From the NCBI GenBank assembly GCA_026417655.1, contig JAOACS010000011.1:1-64000 (forward strand): a DNA stretch of 64,000 nt, in the 5' to 3' direction. The stretch's first letter is position 1; each line of letters starts with the position of its first letter. The notes beneath the pieces were generated by a model. The model did not search any database and was not told the DNA's origin. It worked only from the letters and a program-made list of their open reading frames with translations. The DNA comes from Syntrophobacterales bacterium. GTDB taxonomy: Bacteria; Desulfobacterota; Syntrophobacteria; Syntrophobacterales; Thermodesulforhabdaceae. Positions 9,706 to 17,806 of the stretch are shown piece by piece. Position numbers and translations under genes: made by a program.

Positions 9706-10140
9706 ATGGAACAGACAAAAGAGATGCAACCTAGAATCTTAATAGTCGATGATGAAGATCGATTCAGAAAAACTCTTTCAAAACTTCTTAAAGCCCAGGG
9801 ACTTACTGTAAACGATGTTGGTAGCGGAGAAGAAGCTTTAAGATTCATCGAAAACCATCCAGTAGACATTATCCTTTTAGACATGAGAATGGCCGGAATG
9901 AATGGGATAGAAACCCTAAGTGCCATCAAGAAAAGGGATCCCCTGATAGAAGTCATTATACTAACCGGTCATGCGTCGGTTGATGTGGCCGTAGAAATAA
10001 TGAAGTTGGGAGGATATGAATATCTTTTAAAACCATGTGATATTGATGAACTTACAGTCAAGATAGATGGAGCCTTTGAAAGACGAATGACTCGGTTAAA
10101 GCATGCCAAACAATCCCAAGATAAAGGGTCCCTTGATTAA
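9706..10140 (+). CDS. Single-domain response regulator (CheY-like)
   Basis: Receiver domain of 144 residues with VDDED, phospho-acceptor Asp59 in IILLDMRMAG, LTGHAS and LLKPCD. No DNA-binding or enzymatic output domain; a charged tail of about 20 residues follows the receiver fold. Last gene of the kinase/receiver/kinase/receiver cassette; it resembles the receiver at 8350 and the pair may have arisen by duplication. Confidence 0.9.
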   Translation: MEQTKEMQPRILIVDDEDRFRKTLSKLLKAQGLTVNDVGSGEEALRFIENHPVDIILLDMRMAGMNGIETLSAIKKRDPLIEVIILTGHASVDVAVEIMKLGGYEYLLKPCDIDELTVKIDGAFERRMTRLKHAKQSQDKGSLD

Positions 10141-10252
10141 GTTCGATTATGGGCTAGTGAAGGAGGCTCCTCTTCTATTGACAATCTAACATCAATTCTC
10201 GATAAAAAAATTGTAGATACAATCCTAACAGGCGGAGGGGTTACATTAAAAA

Positions 10253-11542
10253 ATGACCCAAATAGAAATGGCAAAGAAGGGTATCATTTCAGAAGAGATG
10301 AGAAAGGCCGCCGAAGCCGATAGTATTTCTCCAGAACTCTTAAGAGATCTCATCGCATCGGGGAGGGCTGTTCTACCCAAAAATGTAAATCACAGCTTTG
10401 AAAAGATCTTAGCTATTGGGGAAAAACTTAGGACAAAGGTAAATGCGAACATTGGAAGTAGTGGAGCCTGTGCCTCCGTTGAAAATGAGTTAGCAAAACT
10501 TGAAGCGGCCCTCTCGGCAGGAACCGATTCGGTAATGGATCTATCAACGGGGGGTGATCTAGAAACGATAAGAGCTAAGATATTGGAAAAATCTACTGTA
10601 ATGGTGGGAACCGTTCCCATATACGCTGTTGCAGCACGGCTTAATAGGAATAATGTCCCCATATATAAAATGGATATTGACGAGCTTTTTAAAAGCATTG
10701 AGGATCAGTGCCGTCAAGGGGTGGACTATATAACTGTTCATTGTGGGATTACCCGCGAGACCATTAAAAGAATTGAAGGAAGTAACAGAGTTATACCATC
10801 CGTAAGCCGAGGAGGTTCAATCCTTCTTCAATGGATGAAACATAATAATAAGGAAAATCCGCTATACGAGTATTTTGACGATCTTTTAGAGATCGCCTAT
10901 AGATACGATGTAACTCTAAGCCTTGGGGATGGAATGCGACCTGGAACCATCGTAGATGCTACAGACCGTCCCCAGATAGAAGAGCTTATCTTGCTCGGGG
11001 AACTTGCTAGAAAATCAAGAGAAAAAAATGTACAGGCGATGATTGAAGGGCCAGGGCATGTGCCGCTAGATCAGATTAGTGCAAATGTTTTGCTAGAGAA
11101 AAGGCTCTGCGATGGAGCTCCCTTCTACCTTCTAGGTCCTCTTCCAACGGATATAGCACCAGGCTATGATCATATCACAGCTGCCATAGGTGGGGCTATT
11201 GCTGCAGCAGCAGGGGCCGATTTTCTATGTTATGTAACACCAGCAGAACATCTTGCTCTCCCAACGGCCGAGGATGTTTATGTGGGTGTTGTCGCATCTC
11301 GAATCGCAGGGCATGCGGCCGATATAGTAAAGGGTGTTCCAGGAGCTATTGAAAAGGATCGTCTTATGTCCATCTATCGTCGAGATTTAAACTGGAAAGG
11401 GATGCTTTCCGTGGCCATCGATCCTCAGGAAGCAAGAAAAAGGCTTGCTCTTACTCACGATAGGGAAACCTGCACCATGTGTGGAGAGCTTTGTGCAGTA
11501 AAACTTTCAAGAGGCTTTCTTAAGAAGGATCAAACCAAATAG
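10253..11542 (+). CDS. thiC: Phosphomethylpyrimidine synthase ThiC (short form)
   Basis: Radical-SAM-type enzyme converting aminoimidazole ribotide to HMP-phosphate for thiamine synthesis. Length 429 is that of the short form lacking the N-terminal extension of E. coli ThiC. Visible family motifs: ANIGSSG, DLSTGGD, GTVPIYA, TVHCGIT, SRGGSIL, SLGDGMRPG, EGPGHVPL and GPLPTDIAPGYDHIT. The C-terminal cluster-binding cysteines are Cys407, Cys410 and Cys414 (CTMCGELC), spaced C-x2-C-x3-C, one residue shorter than the C-x2-C-x4-C of the E. coli type. No TPP riboswitch consensus is visible in the 112 bases upstream. The related BzaF (5-hydroxybenzimidazole synthase) is an alternative that motif inspection cannot exclude. 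Confidence 0.87.
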   Translation: MTQIEMAKKGIISEEMRKAAEADSISPELLRDLIASGRAVLPKNVNHSFEKILAIGEKLRTKVNANIGSSGACASVENELAKLEAALSAGTDSVMDLSTGGDLETIRAKILEKSTVMVGTVPIYAVAARLNRNNVPIYKMDIDELFKSIEDQCRQGVDYITVHCGITRETIKRIEGSNRVIPSVSRGGSILLQWMKHNNKENPLYEYFDDLLEIAYRYDVTLSLGDGMRPGTIVDATDRPQIEELILLGELARKSREKNVQAMIEGPGHVPLDQISANVLLEKRLCDGAPFYLLGPLPTDIAPGYDHITAAIGGAIAAAAGADFLCYVTPAEHLALPTAEDVYVGVVASRIAGHAADIVKGVPGAIEKDRLMSIYRRDLNWKGMLSVAIDPQEARKRLALTHDRETCTMCGELCAVKLSRGFLKKDQTK

Positions 11543-11566
11543 AACCGAGGACAACCATAGCCCCCA

Positions 11567-13033
11567 TTATCCTTGATTCCCACTAAGTGGATTTAGAACA
11601 TATCTGGCGCTTCTTCCCTTACCCACCCGGATTATATATCCATGAGAAATCAAGTCATCTAGATCTCTCAAGGCATGGCGGGGAGAGATTTTATTAATTT
11701 CAGAATAGTATTTATTGGTAATGTAACCATGCTTACGTATAAAATCCAATCCCCTTCTCTGCCTTGGCGAAAGCAAGAAAAATGAAGAGTTAGCGATCGG
11801 TAAAGATGGACTACCCTCTTCCTCTAAGTCTTGTGACTCCTCTAGAAACTGGTTATTTTTTCTGCGGACCTCAATGGGTAAGTCCGCTAAGGTAATAACA
11901 TTTCCCGATGAAAGTAAGGTTGCCCTTTCTATCACGTTTTCAAGCTCCCTTACATTCCCTGGCCAATGATATTCCATAAGACACCTCATTGCCTCCTTAT
12001 CCACCCTGAAATCCCTTCCACTTCCCGTTTCTTTGCTATACTTATTTAGAAAGTGCGATACAAGGAGGGGAATGTCCTCAACTCGATGTCTTAAGGGTGG
12101 AAGATGAATATTTACTACATTGAGCCTATAAAAGAGATCTGAGCGAAACCTTCCCAGTTCCACTTCCCTTTTTAAATCACGGTTTGTAGCAGCGATAATC
12201 CGAACATCAACTCGGATTGTCTGAGCCCCACCAACTCTTTCAAACTCCATTTCCTGAATAACCCTTAAAAGTTTTACCTGAAGATGTAAGGGCATTTCGC
12301 TTATTTCATCGAGAAAAAGAGTCCCTTCATGGGCAAGTTCAAAGCGTCCCTTTCTCTGATATAAGGCCCCCGTAAAAGCTCCTCTTTCATGGCCAAAAAG
12401 TTCACTTTCGAGAAGGGTCTCCGGTAGGGCACCACAATTTACAGACACAAAGGGTTTTTCCCTTCTAGGACTCTGATAATGAATAGCCTTAGCTATCAGT
12501 TCCTTCCCTGTTCCGGATTCACCCGTAATAAGAACCGTTGAGCGGGAAGGCGCGATCTTTTCAACTACATAAAAGACCTTTTCCATTGCTTGGCTCTTTC
12601 CAATAATATTTTGGAAAGAATAACGATTCTTAACTTCTTCTTCCAACTCCCGATTACGGCGAAGAAGACGATAATGATCTACTGCTCTAGCTACAATCAC
12701 TTTAAATTCTTCATTTTCAAAGGGCTTACAGATGTAATCAAAGGCCCCTTTTTTCATAGCTTCAACAGCCTTTTCTATAGTTCCATAGGCTGTCATCATA
12801 ATGATAGGGAGATCTGGTTTAAGACGATGAAGGTTATCCAGAAAGGTCATCCCATCAACTCCCGGCATCTTCATGTCAGTTACTACAACGTCGACCTCCC
12901 GTTCAGTAGCTAATTCAAAACCCTCCGATGCATTTTCCGCTGTAAGCACTGTATAACCTTCCTCCGCAAGTAGTTCCTCCAGGATTATAAGATAATTGGG
13001 CTCATCATCCACTATTAACACAGTTGGTGCCAC
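11567..13033 (-). CDS. Sigma-54-dependent NtrC-type response regulator with non-Fis C-terminus
   Basis: Start is GTG. The receiver domain carries Asp53 ([10 protein letters not shown]). The AAA+ domain has Walker A GESGTGKE at 171-178, the sigma-54 contact loop GAFTGA at 218-223 and Walker B GTLFLDEI near 237. After a linker, residues about 420-488 do not show the usual Fis-type helix-turn-helix. They read as a winged helix resembling the C-terminal domain of Fic-family proteins ([46 protein letters not shown]). It should open sigma-54 promoters after phosphorylation. No kinase is adjacent; it is convergent with thiC and divergent from the PAS-like gene at 13282. Confidence 0.9.
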   Translation of the reverse strand: MAPTVLIVDDEPNYLIILEELLAEEGYTVLTAENASEGFELATEREVDVVVTDMKMPGVDGMTFLDNLHRLKPDLPIIMMTAYGTIEKAVEAMKKGAFDYICKPFENEEFKVIVARAVDHYRLLRRNRELEEEVKNRYSFQNIIGKSQAMEKVFYVVEKIAPSRSTVLITGESGTGKELIAKAIHYQSPRREKPFVSVNCGALPETLLESELFGHERGAFTGALYQRKGRFELAHEGTLFLDEISEMPLHLQVKLLRVIQEMEFERVGGAQTIRVDVRIIAATNRDLKREVELGRFRSDLFYRLNVVNIHLPPLRHRVEDIPLLVSHFLNKYSKETGSGRDFRVDKEAMRCLMEYHWPGNVRELENVIERATLLSSGNVITLADLPIEVRRKNNQFLEESQDLEEEGSPSLPIANSSFFLLSPRQRRGLDFIRKHGYITNKYYSEINKISPRHALRDLDDLISHGYIIRVGKGRSARYVLNPLSGNQG

Positions 13034-13052
13034 CGTTTATAACACCAGTTAA

Positions 13053-13075
13053 CCAAACTGCTAACCCCAGTTTGG
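13053..13075. repeat. Inverted repeat in divergent intergenic region
   Basis: CCAAACTG at 13053-13060 and CAGTTTGG at 13068-13075, perfect 8-base arms with a 7-base spacer, 20 bases upstream of the GTG of the NtrC-type regulator. It could be an operator for that gene or the first hairpin of a leader RNA for the gene at 13282. Confidence 0.5.
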
Positions 13076-13092
13076 GCTGGAGTATTTATGAT

Positions 13093-13141
13093 CCGCCTCT
13101 TAAAACATGGGAAGCTCCAGCAGGCGGTATTTTCCCATGTT
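13093..13141. repeat. Interleaved inverted repeats with pseudoknot topology
   Basis: Two arm pairs are interleaved: CCGCCT (13093-13098) with AGGCGG (13122-13127), and AACATGGGAA (13104-13113) with TTCCCATGTT (13132-13141). All arms are perfect. The order A-B-A'-B' means that as RNA they form either a pseudoknot or two mutually exclusive hairpins. Confidence 0.5.
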
Positions 13142-13170
13142 ACAAAATAATTATAACTCATATCGGCCAA

Positions 13171-13196
13171 GATTGTAAGACATACAATCCTTTTTC
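13171..13196 (+). terminator. Terminator-like hairpin with short T run
   Basis: GATTGTA (13171-13177), loop AGACA, TACAATC (13183-13189), then CTTTTTC. The stem is AT-rich and weak. No plus-strand gene ends just upstream, so if it works it would be a leader terminator for the gene at 13282. Confidence 0.35.
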
Positions 13197-13215
13197 ATTG
13201 CTACGGAATCTTACA

Positions 13216-13263
13216 GGTGTTAAATAGTTCCCGATACCCATCAGTTTATCTGATTTCAACACC
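13216..13263 (+). promoter_or_regulatory. Nested leader hairpin before the PAS-like gene
   Basis: Outer arms GGTGTT (13216-13221) and AACACC (13258-13263) enclose an inner hairpin ATCAG/CTGAT (13240-13244 and 13250-13254). The Shine-Dalgarno TTAGGAG follows immediately, before the ATG at 13282, so the structure could influence translation. Confidence 0.35.
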
Positions 13264-13281
13264 CAACTTAGGAGATGTATA

Positions 13282-13863
13282 ATGGTCGAAATAGGCGAGA
13301 CCTGGTCATACGTTATCGATAGGAATGACATCCTTATAGATTTCAGTGAAAACTTTATAACCTTTGCCGAATCAAACGGTTGGAAAGTTACCTCCCTAAA
13401 TAGGGAGCTTCTAGGGCGAAATATTTTCGACTTTATAGATGGCGCAGAAACGAGACATATTTACAGGATACTTTTCGATCTTATCAGACAGAATAAAAAA
13501 ATAGGTCCTATACCTTTCAGATGTGATGCGCCCCATTTGAGAAGATTCATGGAATTATACCTTACTCCCTTACCAGAAGGAGCGATTCGCATCACTACAA
13601 AACTTTTACAGGTGGAACCCAGGGAACCATTAATAGCTCTTGTGAGCAGCAGTGAAAAATCTCAAAGGCTTACAAAGATGTGTAGCATGTGTAAAAAAAT
13701 CGAAGTAGGCGACCATTCATGGGTAGAGATAGAGGATGGCCTTTCACTCCTTAAAATCTTTGAACATGAAAAAATGCCAGCCATAACCCATGGCGTATGC
13801 CCTCCCTGTTTTAGGGATGTGATGTTAGAGATTGAAAGACTAAGGAGATCGATTCATATTTGA
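13282..13863 (+). CDS. PAS-like protein with C-terminal four-cysteine motif
   Basis: Soluble protein of 193 residues. Residues 1-115 look like a PAS-type sensor fold (opening WSYVIDRNDILIDFSENF, then GRNIFDFI). The C-terminal part has Cys134 and Cys137 (CSMCKKI), a Trp-containing segment, and HGVCPPC at 170-176 with Cys173 and Cys176; this motif pair also occurs at the ends of some PAS proteins and may bind zinc or iron. No DNA-binding or catalytic domain is seen. It is divergent from the NtrC-type regulator, with 248 structured non-coding bases between. It overlaps the thioesterase gene at its 3' end by 10 bases. Confidence 0.65.
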   Translation: MVEIGETWSYVIDRNDILIDFSENFITFAESNGWKVTSLNRELLGRNIFDFIDGAETRHIYRILFDLIRQNKKIGPIPFRCDAPHLRRFMELYLTPLPEGAIRITTKLLQVEPREPLIALVSSSEKSQRLTKMCSMCKKIEVGDHSWVEIEDGLSLLKIFEHEKMPAITHGVCPPCFRDVMLEIERLRRSIHI

Positions 13864-14318
13864 ACCTCTATTTTTACCTGTGGATCATAAACCTTGACCC
13901 TCTCTAAAAATTCAGTGCTCCATTTAGCTCTTTTTAAAATTTTGTAATCATAGGCCACAATAAGAGCCCAGCCTATAGCAACTATGCGCTCCTGGCGCTG
14001 ACTATAAAGGGCATACTCCTGCTCCATCTCGGAATCTCGAACTACTGTAGTTCTGCACCCCACCTCAATTGTATCCGGGAAACGAAGGGGTCTTATGTAA
14101 CGACAACTCGTTTCCGCAAGAATAGGTCCTACACCAGTTTCCTCCATAAATTTCATCAATCTAGCCTCTTCGAAATAAGCGATTCTTGCAGATTCTAAGT
14201 AGCGGAAATAGACTACATTATTTACATGTTGAAAAGCATCCATATGCCCCCAAAGAACAGGAAGAGTTAGTTTAAGGGGGAAATCCTTCATTGAAACCAT
14301 TTCTTTATCTTTACCCAT
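13854..14318 (-). CDS. Acyl-CoA thioesterase, 4HBT (YbgC/FadM-like) hotdog
   Basis: Single hotdog domain of 154 residues with the family signature D-x-F-x-H-V-N-N-x-x-Y around Asp27 (MDAFQHVNN) and YLESARIAYFEE. The Asp is the usual catalytic residue of 4-hydroxybenzoyl-CoA-type thioesterases. It hydrolyses acyl-CoA; the chain preference cannot be read from sequence. It sits 4 bases after livF, so it is probably the last gene of the livKHMGF operon and may act on CoA esters from branched-chain substrates. Confidence 0.85.
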   Translation of the reverse strand: MGKDKEMVSMKDFPLKLTLPVLWGHMDAFQHVNNVVYFRYLESARIAYFEEARLMKFMEETGVGPILAETSCRYIRPLRFPDTIEVGCRTTVVRDSEMEQEYALYSQRQERIVAIGWALIVAYDYKILKRAKWSTEFLERVKVYDPQVKIEVQI

Positions 14319-14322
14319 CTCT

Positions 14323-15024
14323 CTATTCTCCTAGATATGCCTTTTTTACTCTCTCGTCTTCCAAGAGATCAATCCCCCTTCCCTCTAAAACGATAGATCC
14401 CGTTTCGAGAACATAGGCATAATCTGCGATTGTTAACGCTGCCATAGCATTCTGCTCTACAAGAAGAATTGTTGTCCCTTTACGGTTTATTTCTTCAATA
14501 GTTCTAAAGACTTCCTCAACAACGAGTGGAGCAAGCCCAAGGGAAGGCTCATCCAACAAAAGCAACTCCGGTTTTCCCATAAGAGCCCGCCCAAGAGATA
14601 GCATCTGCTGTTCACCACCACTTAAGGTTCCTGCAAACTGTCTCTTACGTTCAGAAAGCCTAGGAAAAAGGGAAAAAACCCATTCTACCCTCTCTTTGAA
14701 CTCACCCTTTGGGAGATGATAAGCTCCAAGTTCCAAATTTTCCATAACCGTAAGATTAGCAAATATCTTTCGACCCTCTGGGCTTATGCCGATCCCCTGC
14801 CGTATTATTTCGTGGGTAGGTGCCTTGTGAATAACCTGTCCTTTGAATAGGATAGAGCCGACCTTTGGCCTTACAAGCCCTACAATCGCTCTAATGGTTG
14901 TGCTCTTTCCAGCCCCGTTTGCTCCAATTAGAGTGACAATTTGACCTTTATCCACTTTCAAGCTTATACCCTTGACGGCGTGAATACCCCCGTAGTAGAC
15001 GTGTAGATTATCAATAACGAGCAT
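14323..15024 (-). CDS. livF: Branched-chain amino acid ABC transporter ATPase LivF
   Basis: ABC ATPase of 233 residues: Walker A GANGAGKST, signature LSGGEQQ, Walker B LLLLDEPSLGLAP, and the LivF-type VEQN in place of the H-loop histidine. It pairs with LivG on the cytoplasmic face of LivHM. Its start overlaps the end of livG by 14 bases. All catalytic motifs are intact, unlike the second LivF in this window (59262). Confidence 0.93.
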   Translation of the reverse strand: MLVIDNLHVYYGGIHAVKGISLKVDKGQIVTLIGANGAGKSTTIRAIVGLVRPKVGSILFKGQVIHKAPTHEIIRQGIGISPEGRKIFANLTVMENLELGAYHLPKGEFKERVEWVFSLFPRLSERKRQFAGTLSGGEQQMLSLGRALMGKPELLLLDEPSLGLAPLVVEEVFRTIEEINRKGTTILLVEQNAMAALTIADYAYVLETGSIVLEGRGIDLLEDERVKKAYLGE

Positions 15025-15793
15025 GTCTTTTTTCCCCCAAATAGGCTTTTATCACTTCAGGATGATGTTGAATATCTTCGGGTCTTCCCTCAGCAATAGT
15101 ATGTCCATAGACCAAAACAACTATACGTTCACACAATCCCATAACAAACTTCATATCGTGTTCTATAACAATGAGGGTAAGGTCAAAGCTATCTCTAAGA
15201 CTTCTAACAAATCGAGCCAGTTCAAGAGTTTCCTGAGGGTTCATACCCGCTGCAGGTTCATCTAATAGGAGCAGCTTAGGATTAGTGGCAAGGGCCCTTG
15301 CGATCTCAAGTTTCCTTTGCTGTCCATAGGGCAAAGAAGAAGCTGGCTCCCTCGCAAAATGATCCAAACCGACCATTGTTAAAATCCTAAAGGCCTCTTC
15401 ACGAATATGTTTTTCTTCCGATCGATATCTACGAGTTCTAAGCATGGCATCCCAAAAAGAAGACTTCAGCCGATGATGGTAAGAAACCATAACGTTGTCC
15501 AAGACGGAAAGGTTCCCAAAGAGACGAATATTTTGAAAGGTACGGGCAATGCCAAGTGTTGTGATATAGTGAGGTTGAAGAGCTGTAATATCTCGGTCAA
15601 GCCATATTATTTTCCCTGAAGTTGGGATCAAATTTCCCGTTATCATGTTAAAAACTGTAGTCTTACCCGCTCCATTGGGACCAATGAGACCTATAATTTC
15701 ATGGGGCTCTATCTTAATACTAAAATTGTGAACAGCTACAAGTCCCCCAAATTGCATGGTAAGATTTTGGGTTTGAAAAAATATTTGACCCAT
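15011..15793 (-). CDS. livG: Branched-chain amino acid ABC transporter ATPase LivG
   Basis: ABC ATPase of 260 residues with Walker A GPNGAGKTT, LivG-type signature LPYGQQRKLEIARAL, Walker B LLLLDEPAAGMNP and H-loop VIEHDM. The LivG-specific insert near ARTFQNIRLF is present. Follows livM after 7 bases. Confidence 0.94.
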   Translation of the reverse strand: MGQIFFQTQNLTMQFGGLVAVHNFSIKIEPHEIIGLIGPNGAGKTTVFNMITGNLIPTSGKIIWLDRDITALQPHYITTLGIARTFQNIRLFGNLSVLDNVMVSYHHRLKSSFWDAMLRTRRYRSEEKHIREEAFRILTMVGLDHFAREPASSLPYGQQRKLEIARALATNPKLLLLDEPAAGMNPQETLELARFVRSLRDSFDLTLIVIEHDMKFVMGLCERIVVLVYGHTIAEGRPEDIQHHPEVIKAYLGEKRHARY

Positions 15794-15800
15794 ATTATTT

Positions 15801-16841
15801 TTAGGTGTGCTTTCTCTTTATCTTTGCAAATACCCAATCCCAGCTAAATTCCCTTTGTCCCATAATACCCTTTCGAGCAAAAATGATAACAACCATCAAT
15901 ATGACACTGAATATAACCATCCGCATCCCTGGAATACCCGGTATATATAGAGAGCCTATTTGCATTGGACTTTCGACAATTCTTAGAGCCTCGCTTCCCC
16001 ATGCGAAAAGGGTTGCTCCGATAACTGCCCCCGTTGTACTCCCTAATCCTCCAACTACAATGATCATGAGAAGATTAAAGGTAAGGAAGAAAGTAAAAAG
16101 TGTCGGTGAAATCGTGGTAATGAGATGGGCGAGTAGACCACCTGCTACACCGGAAAAAAAGGCGTTTATCAGGAAGGCCATCAAAAGATGGCGGAAGGGA
16201 TCAATCCCCATAGCTTTAGCAGCTATCTCGTCCTCACGTATAGCCTTCATCGCGCGACCCCAGCTGCTGTTTATGAGCCTTTGGATAACAACTATTGTTA
16301 TAACAGCGATCGCCCATGACCACCATAAATTCGTATATGGCTTGAGTCCCTTAAGTCCTAAGGGACCGTTGGTTACACCCTGTAAAGCATTACACAGAAC
16401 TCTAACGACCTCACCAAAACCTAGAGTTACAATGGCTAGGTAATCTCCTCGAACACGGAATACCGGGTAGCTAATTAGAAAAGCGAAAACCGTTGAAACG
16501 AGTCCAGCTATAATGAGACTCATCCAAAAGGGAACCTGTATCACGCTAAGAGGCCAGATGAGAGGCTCAATTATAAAACTTATCTTCTTCTCCGCTGGAC
16601 TCATGGTAAGAAGCGCCGATGTATAAGCACCAATAGTTATAAAAGCATTTGGTCCCAAATGAAGAACACCGCAAATACCGTTTACCAAGTTATAACTAAC
16701 GGCCAAAATAATAAATACCGCTATGTTATTAAGGATTCTTACGTGATATTCAGTCCCATATCTATCAAACAACCAGAGTGCAAAGAACAGGAGCCCTATT
16801 GCTGAAATGTTAAGGATAGTTTTTTTTAAGCCTTTATCCAT
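15801..16841 (-). CDS. livM: Branched-chain amino acid ABC transporter permease LivM
   Basis: Inner-membrane permease of 346 residues with 8-10 membrane segments. The cytoplasmic coupling loop RAMKAIREDEIAAKAMGI and the C-terminal IVVGGLGSTTGAVIGA are typical of LivM. It lies 9 bases after livH and forms the channel with it. Confidence 0.93.
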   Translation of the reverse strand: MDKGLKKTILNISAIGLLFFALWLFDRYGTEYHVRILNNIAVFIILAVSYNLVNGICGVLHLGPNAFITIGAYTSALLTMSPAEKKISFIIEPLIWPLSVIQVPFWMSLIIAGLVSTVFAFLISYPVFRVRGDYLAIVTLGFGEVVRVLCNALQGVTNGPLGLKGLKPYTNLWWSWAIAVITIVVIQRLINSSWGRAMKAIREDEIAAKAMGIDPFRHLLMAFLINAFFSGVAGGLLAHLITTISPTLFTFFLTFNLLMIIVVGGLGSTTGAVIGATLFAWGSEALRIVESPMQIGSLYIPGIPGMRMVIFSVILMVVIIFARKGIMGQREFSWDWVFAKIKRKHT

Positions 16842-16850
16842 ATCACCTGC

Positions 16851-17744
16851 CTATGCCTTGTCCACTATAGCTTCTCCCATGATACCTGTGGGCCGGAAGA
16901 TAAGAAGAAATATCAAGACCATAAAAGCGAAGGCATCTCTATACTGAGCAAGACCAGGAAATATCGCAACAATTAAAACCTCACCAATACCTAATAAAAA
17001 TCCTCCCACAACGGCTCCCACTATGCTTCCGATACCACCAAGAACTGCCGCAATAAAGGCTTTAAGTCCTGGTATAATACCCATAAATGGATTAACTTGA
17101 GGGTACTTCATCGCCCACATGATACCTCCAGCAGCAGCAAGAGATGATCCCAAAAGAAACGTAAGGGCGATAACTCGGTCAAGATTGATCCCCATAAGCC
17201 TTGTGGTTTCAAAATCTCTGGATGCCGCCCTCATAGCCTTTCCAACCTCTGTGTATCTCACGATATAGAGAAGGCCTAGAAGGAGAACAATCGTAGTAAG
17301 GGGTGTATAGATAGTAAGCACCTGAATCTTAACACCATATAGATCCACTACTTTATCAAAAAGAGATGGCCTAGGAAAAGGCTTAGGAACACCCCCTATT
17401 ATGACAAGAGCCAGGTTTTCCATGAGAAAACTTGCCCCTATAGCTGAAATTAGAAGTGATATACGGGGAGCATTACGAAGGGGCCTGTAGGCTACCCGAT
17501 CCAGAAGTATTCCGACAAGACCGGTAAAAAGGATCGCCAGAGGAAAGCTTAAATACCATGGAAGCATAAAAAGCGCCATAGAGTATATCACTGCGTAGGT
17601 TGCCACCATTAAAAGGTCACCGTGAGCAAAGTTGATGAGTCGTAGGATGCCATAAACCATCGTATAGCCAATGGCAACTAGGCCATAGAGACTTCCCAGG
17701 GTAATGCCGTTAATTAATTGTTGCATAAAAATTTGAAAGTTCAC
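16851..17744 (-). CDS. livH: Branched-chain amino acid ABC transporter permease LivH
   Basis: Permease of 297 residues. The N-terminal NGITLGSLYGLVAIGYTMVY and LINFAHGDL are LivH hallmarks; the coupling loop is GKAMRAASRDFETTRLMGI, and AAVLGGIGSIVGAVVGG lies near the end. Separated from livK by a strong hairpin. Confidence 0.94.
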   Translation of the reverse strand: MNFQIFMQQLINGITLGSLYGLVAIGYTMVYGILRLINFAHGDLLMVATYAVIYSMALFMLPWYLSFPLAILFTGLVGILLDRVAYRPLRNAPRISLLISAIGASFLMENLALVIIGGVPKPFPRPSLFDKVVDLYGVKIQVLTIYTPLTTIVLLLGLLYIVRYTEVGKAMRAASRDFETTRLMGINLDRVIALTFLLGSSLAAAGGIMWAMKYPQVNPFMGIIPGLKAFIAAVLGGIGSIVGAVVGGFLLGIGEVLIVAIFPGLAQYRDAFAFMVLIFLLIFRPTGIMGEAIVDKA

Positions 17745-17766
17745 TGCCCTAAAAACTCCGTGTAAA

Positions 17767-17793
17767 GGGCAGAAACCTTCACGGTCTCTGCCC
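17767..17793 (-). terminator. Intercistronic hairpin between livK and livH
   Basis: Read on the minus strand, GGGCAGAGACC and GGTTTCTGCCC form an 11-base-pair stem (one G-U pair) around the 5-base loop GTGAA, followed by only TTT. It lies 14 bases after the livK stop. Such hairpins usually attenuate or protect the upstream message so that binding protein is made in excess over the permeases. Confidence 0.65.
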
Positions 17794-17806
17794 CTGTATA
17801 GTTAGC

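Noticed and set aside
10141-10252. Search for a TPP riboswitch before thiC
   Set aside because: The conserved CTGAGA and ACCTGATCTGG-type elements are not visible; a covariance-model scan would be decisive.
13024-13227. 67-codon plus-strand open frame in the divergent region
   Set aside because: No ribosome site, atypical composition, overlaps the start of the NtrC-type gene and the inverted repeats; judged non-coding.
15805-16443. Long open frame opposite livM
   Set aside because: Antisense to a clear permease gene with strong family motifs; basic, low-complexity translation typical of a shadow.
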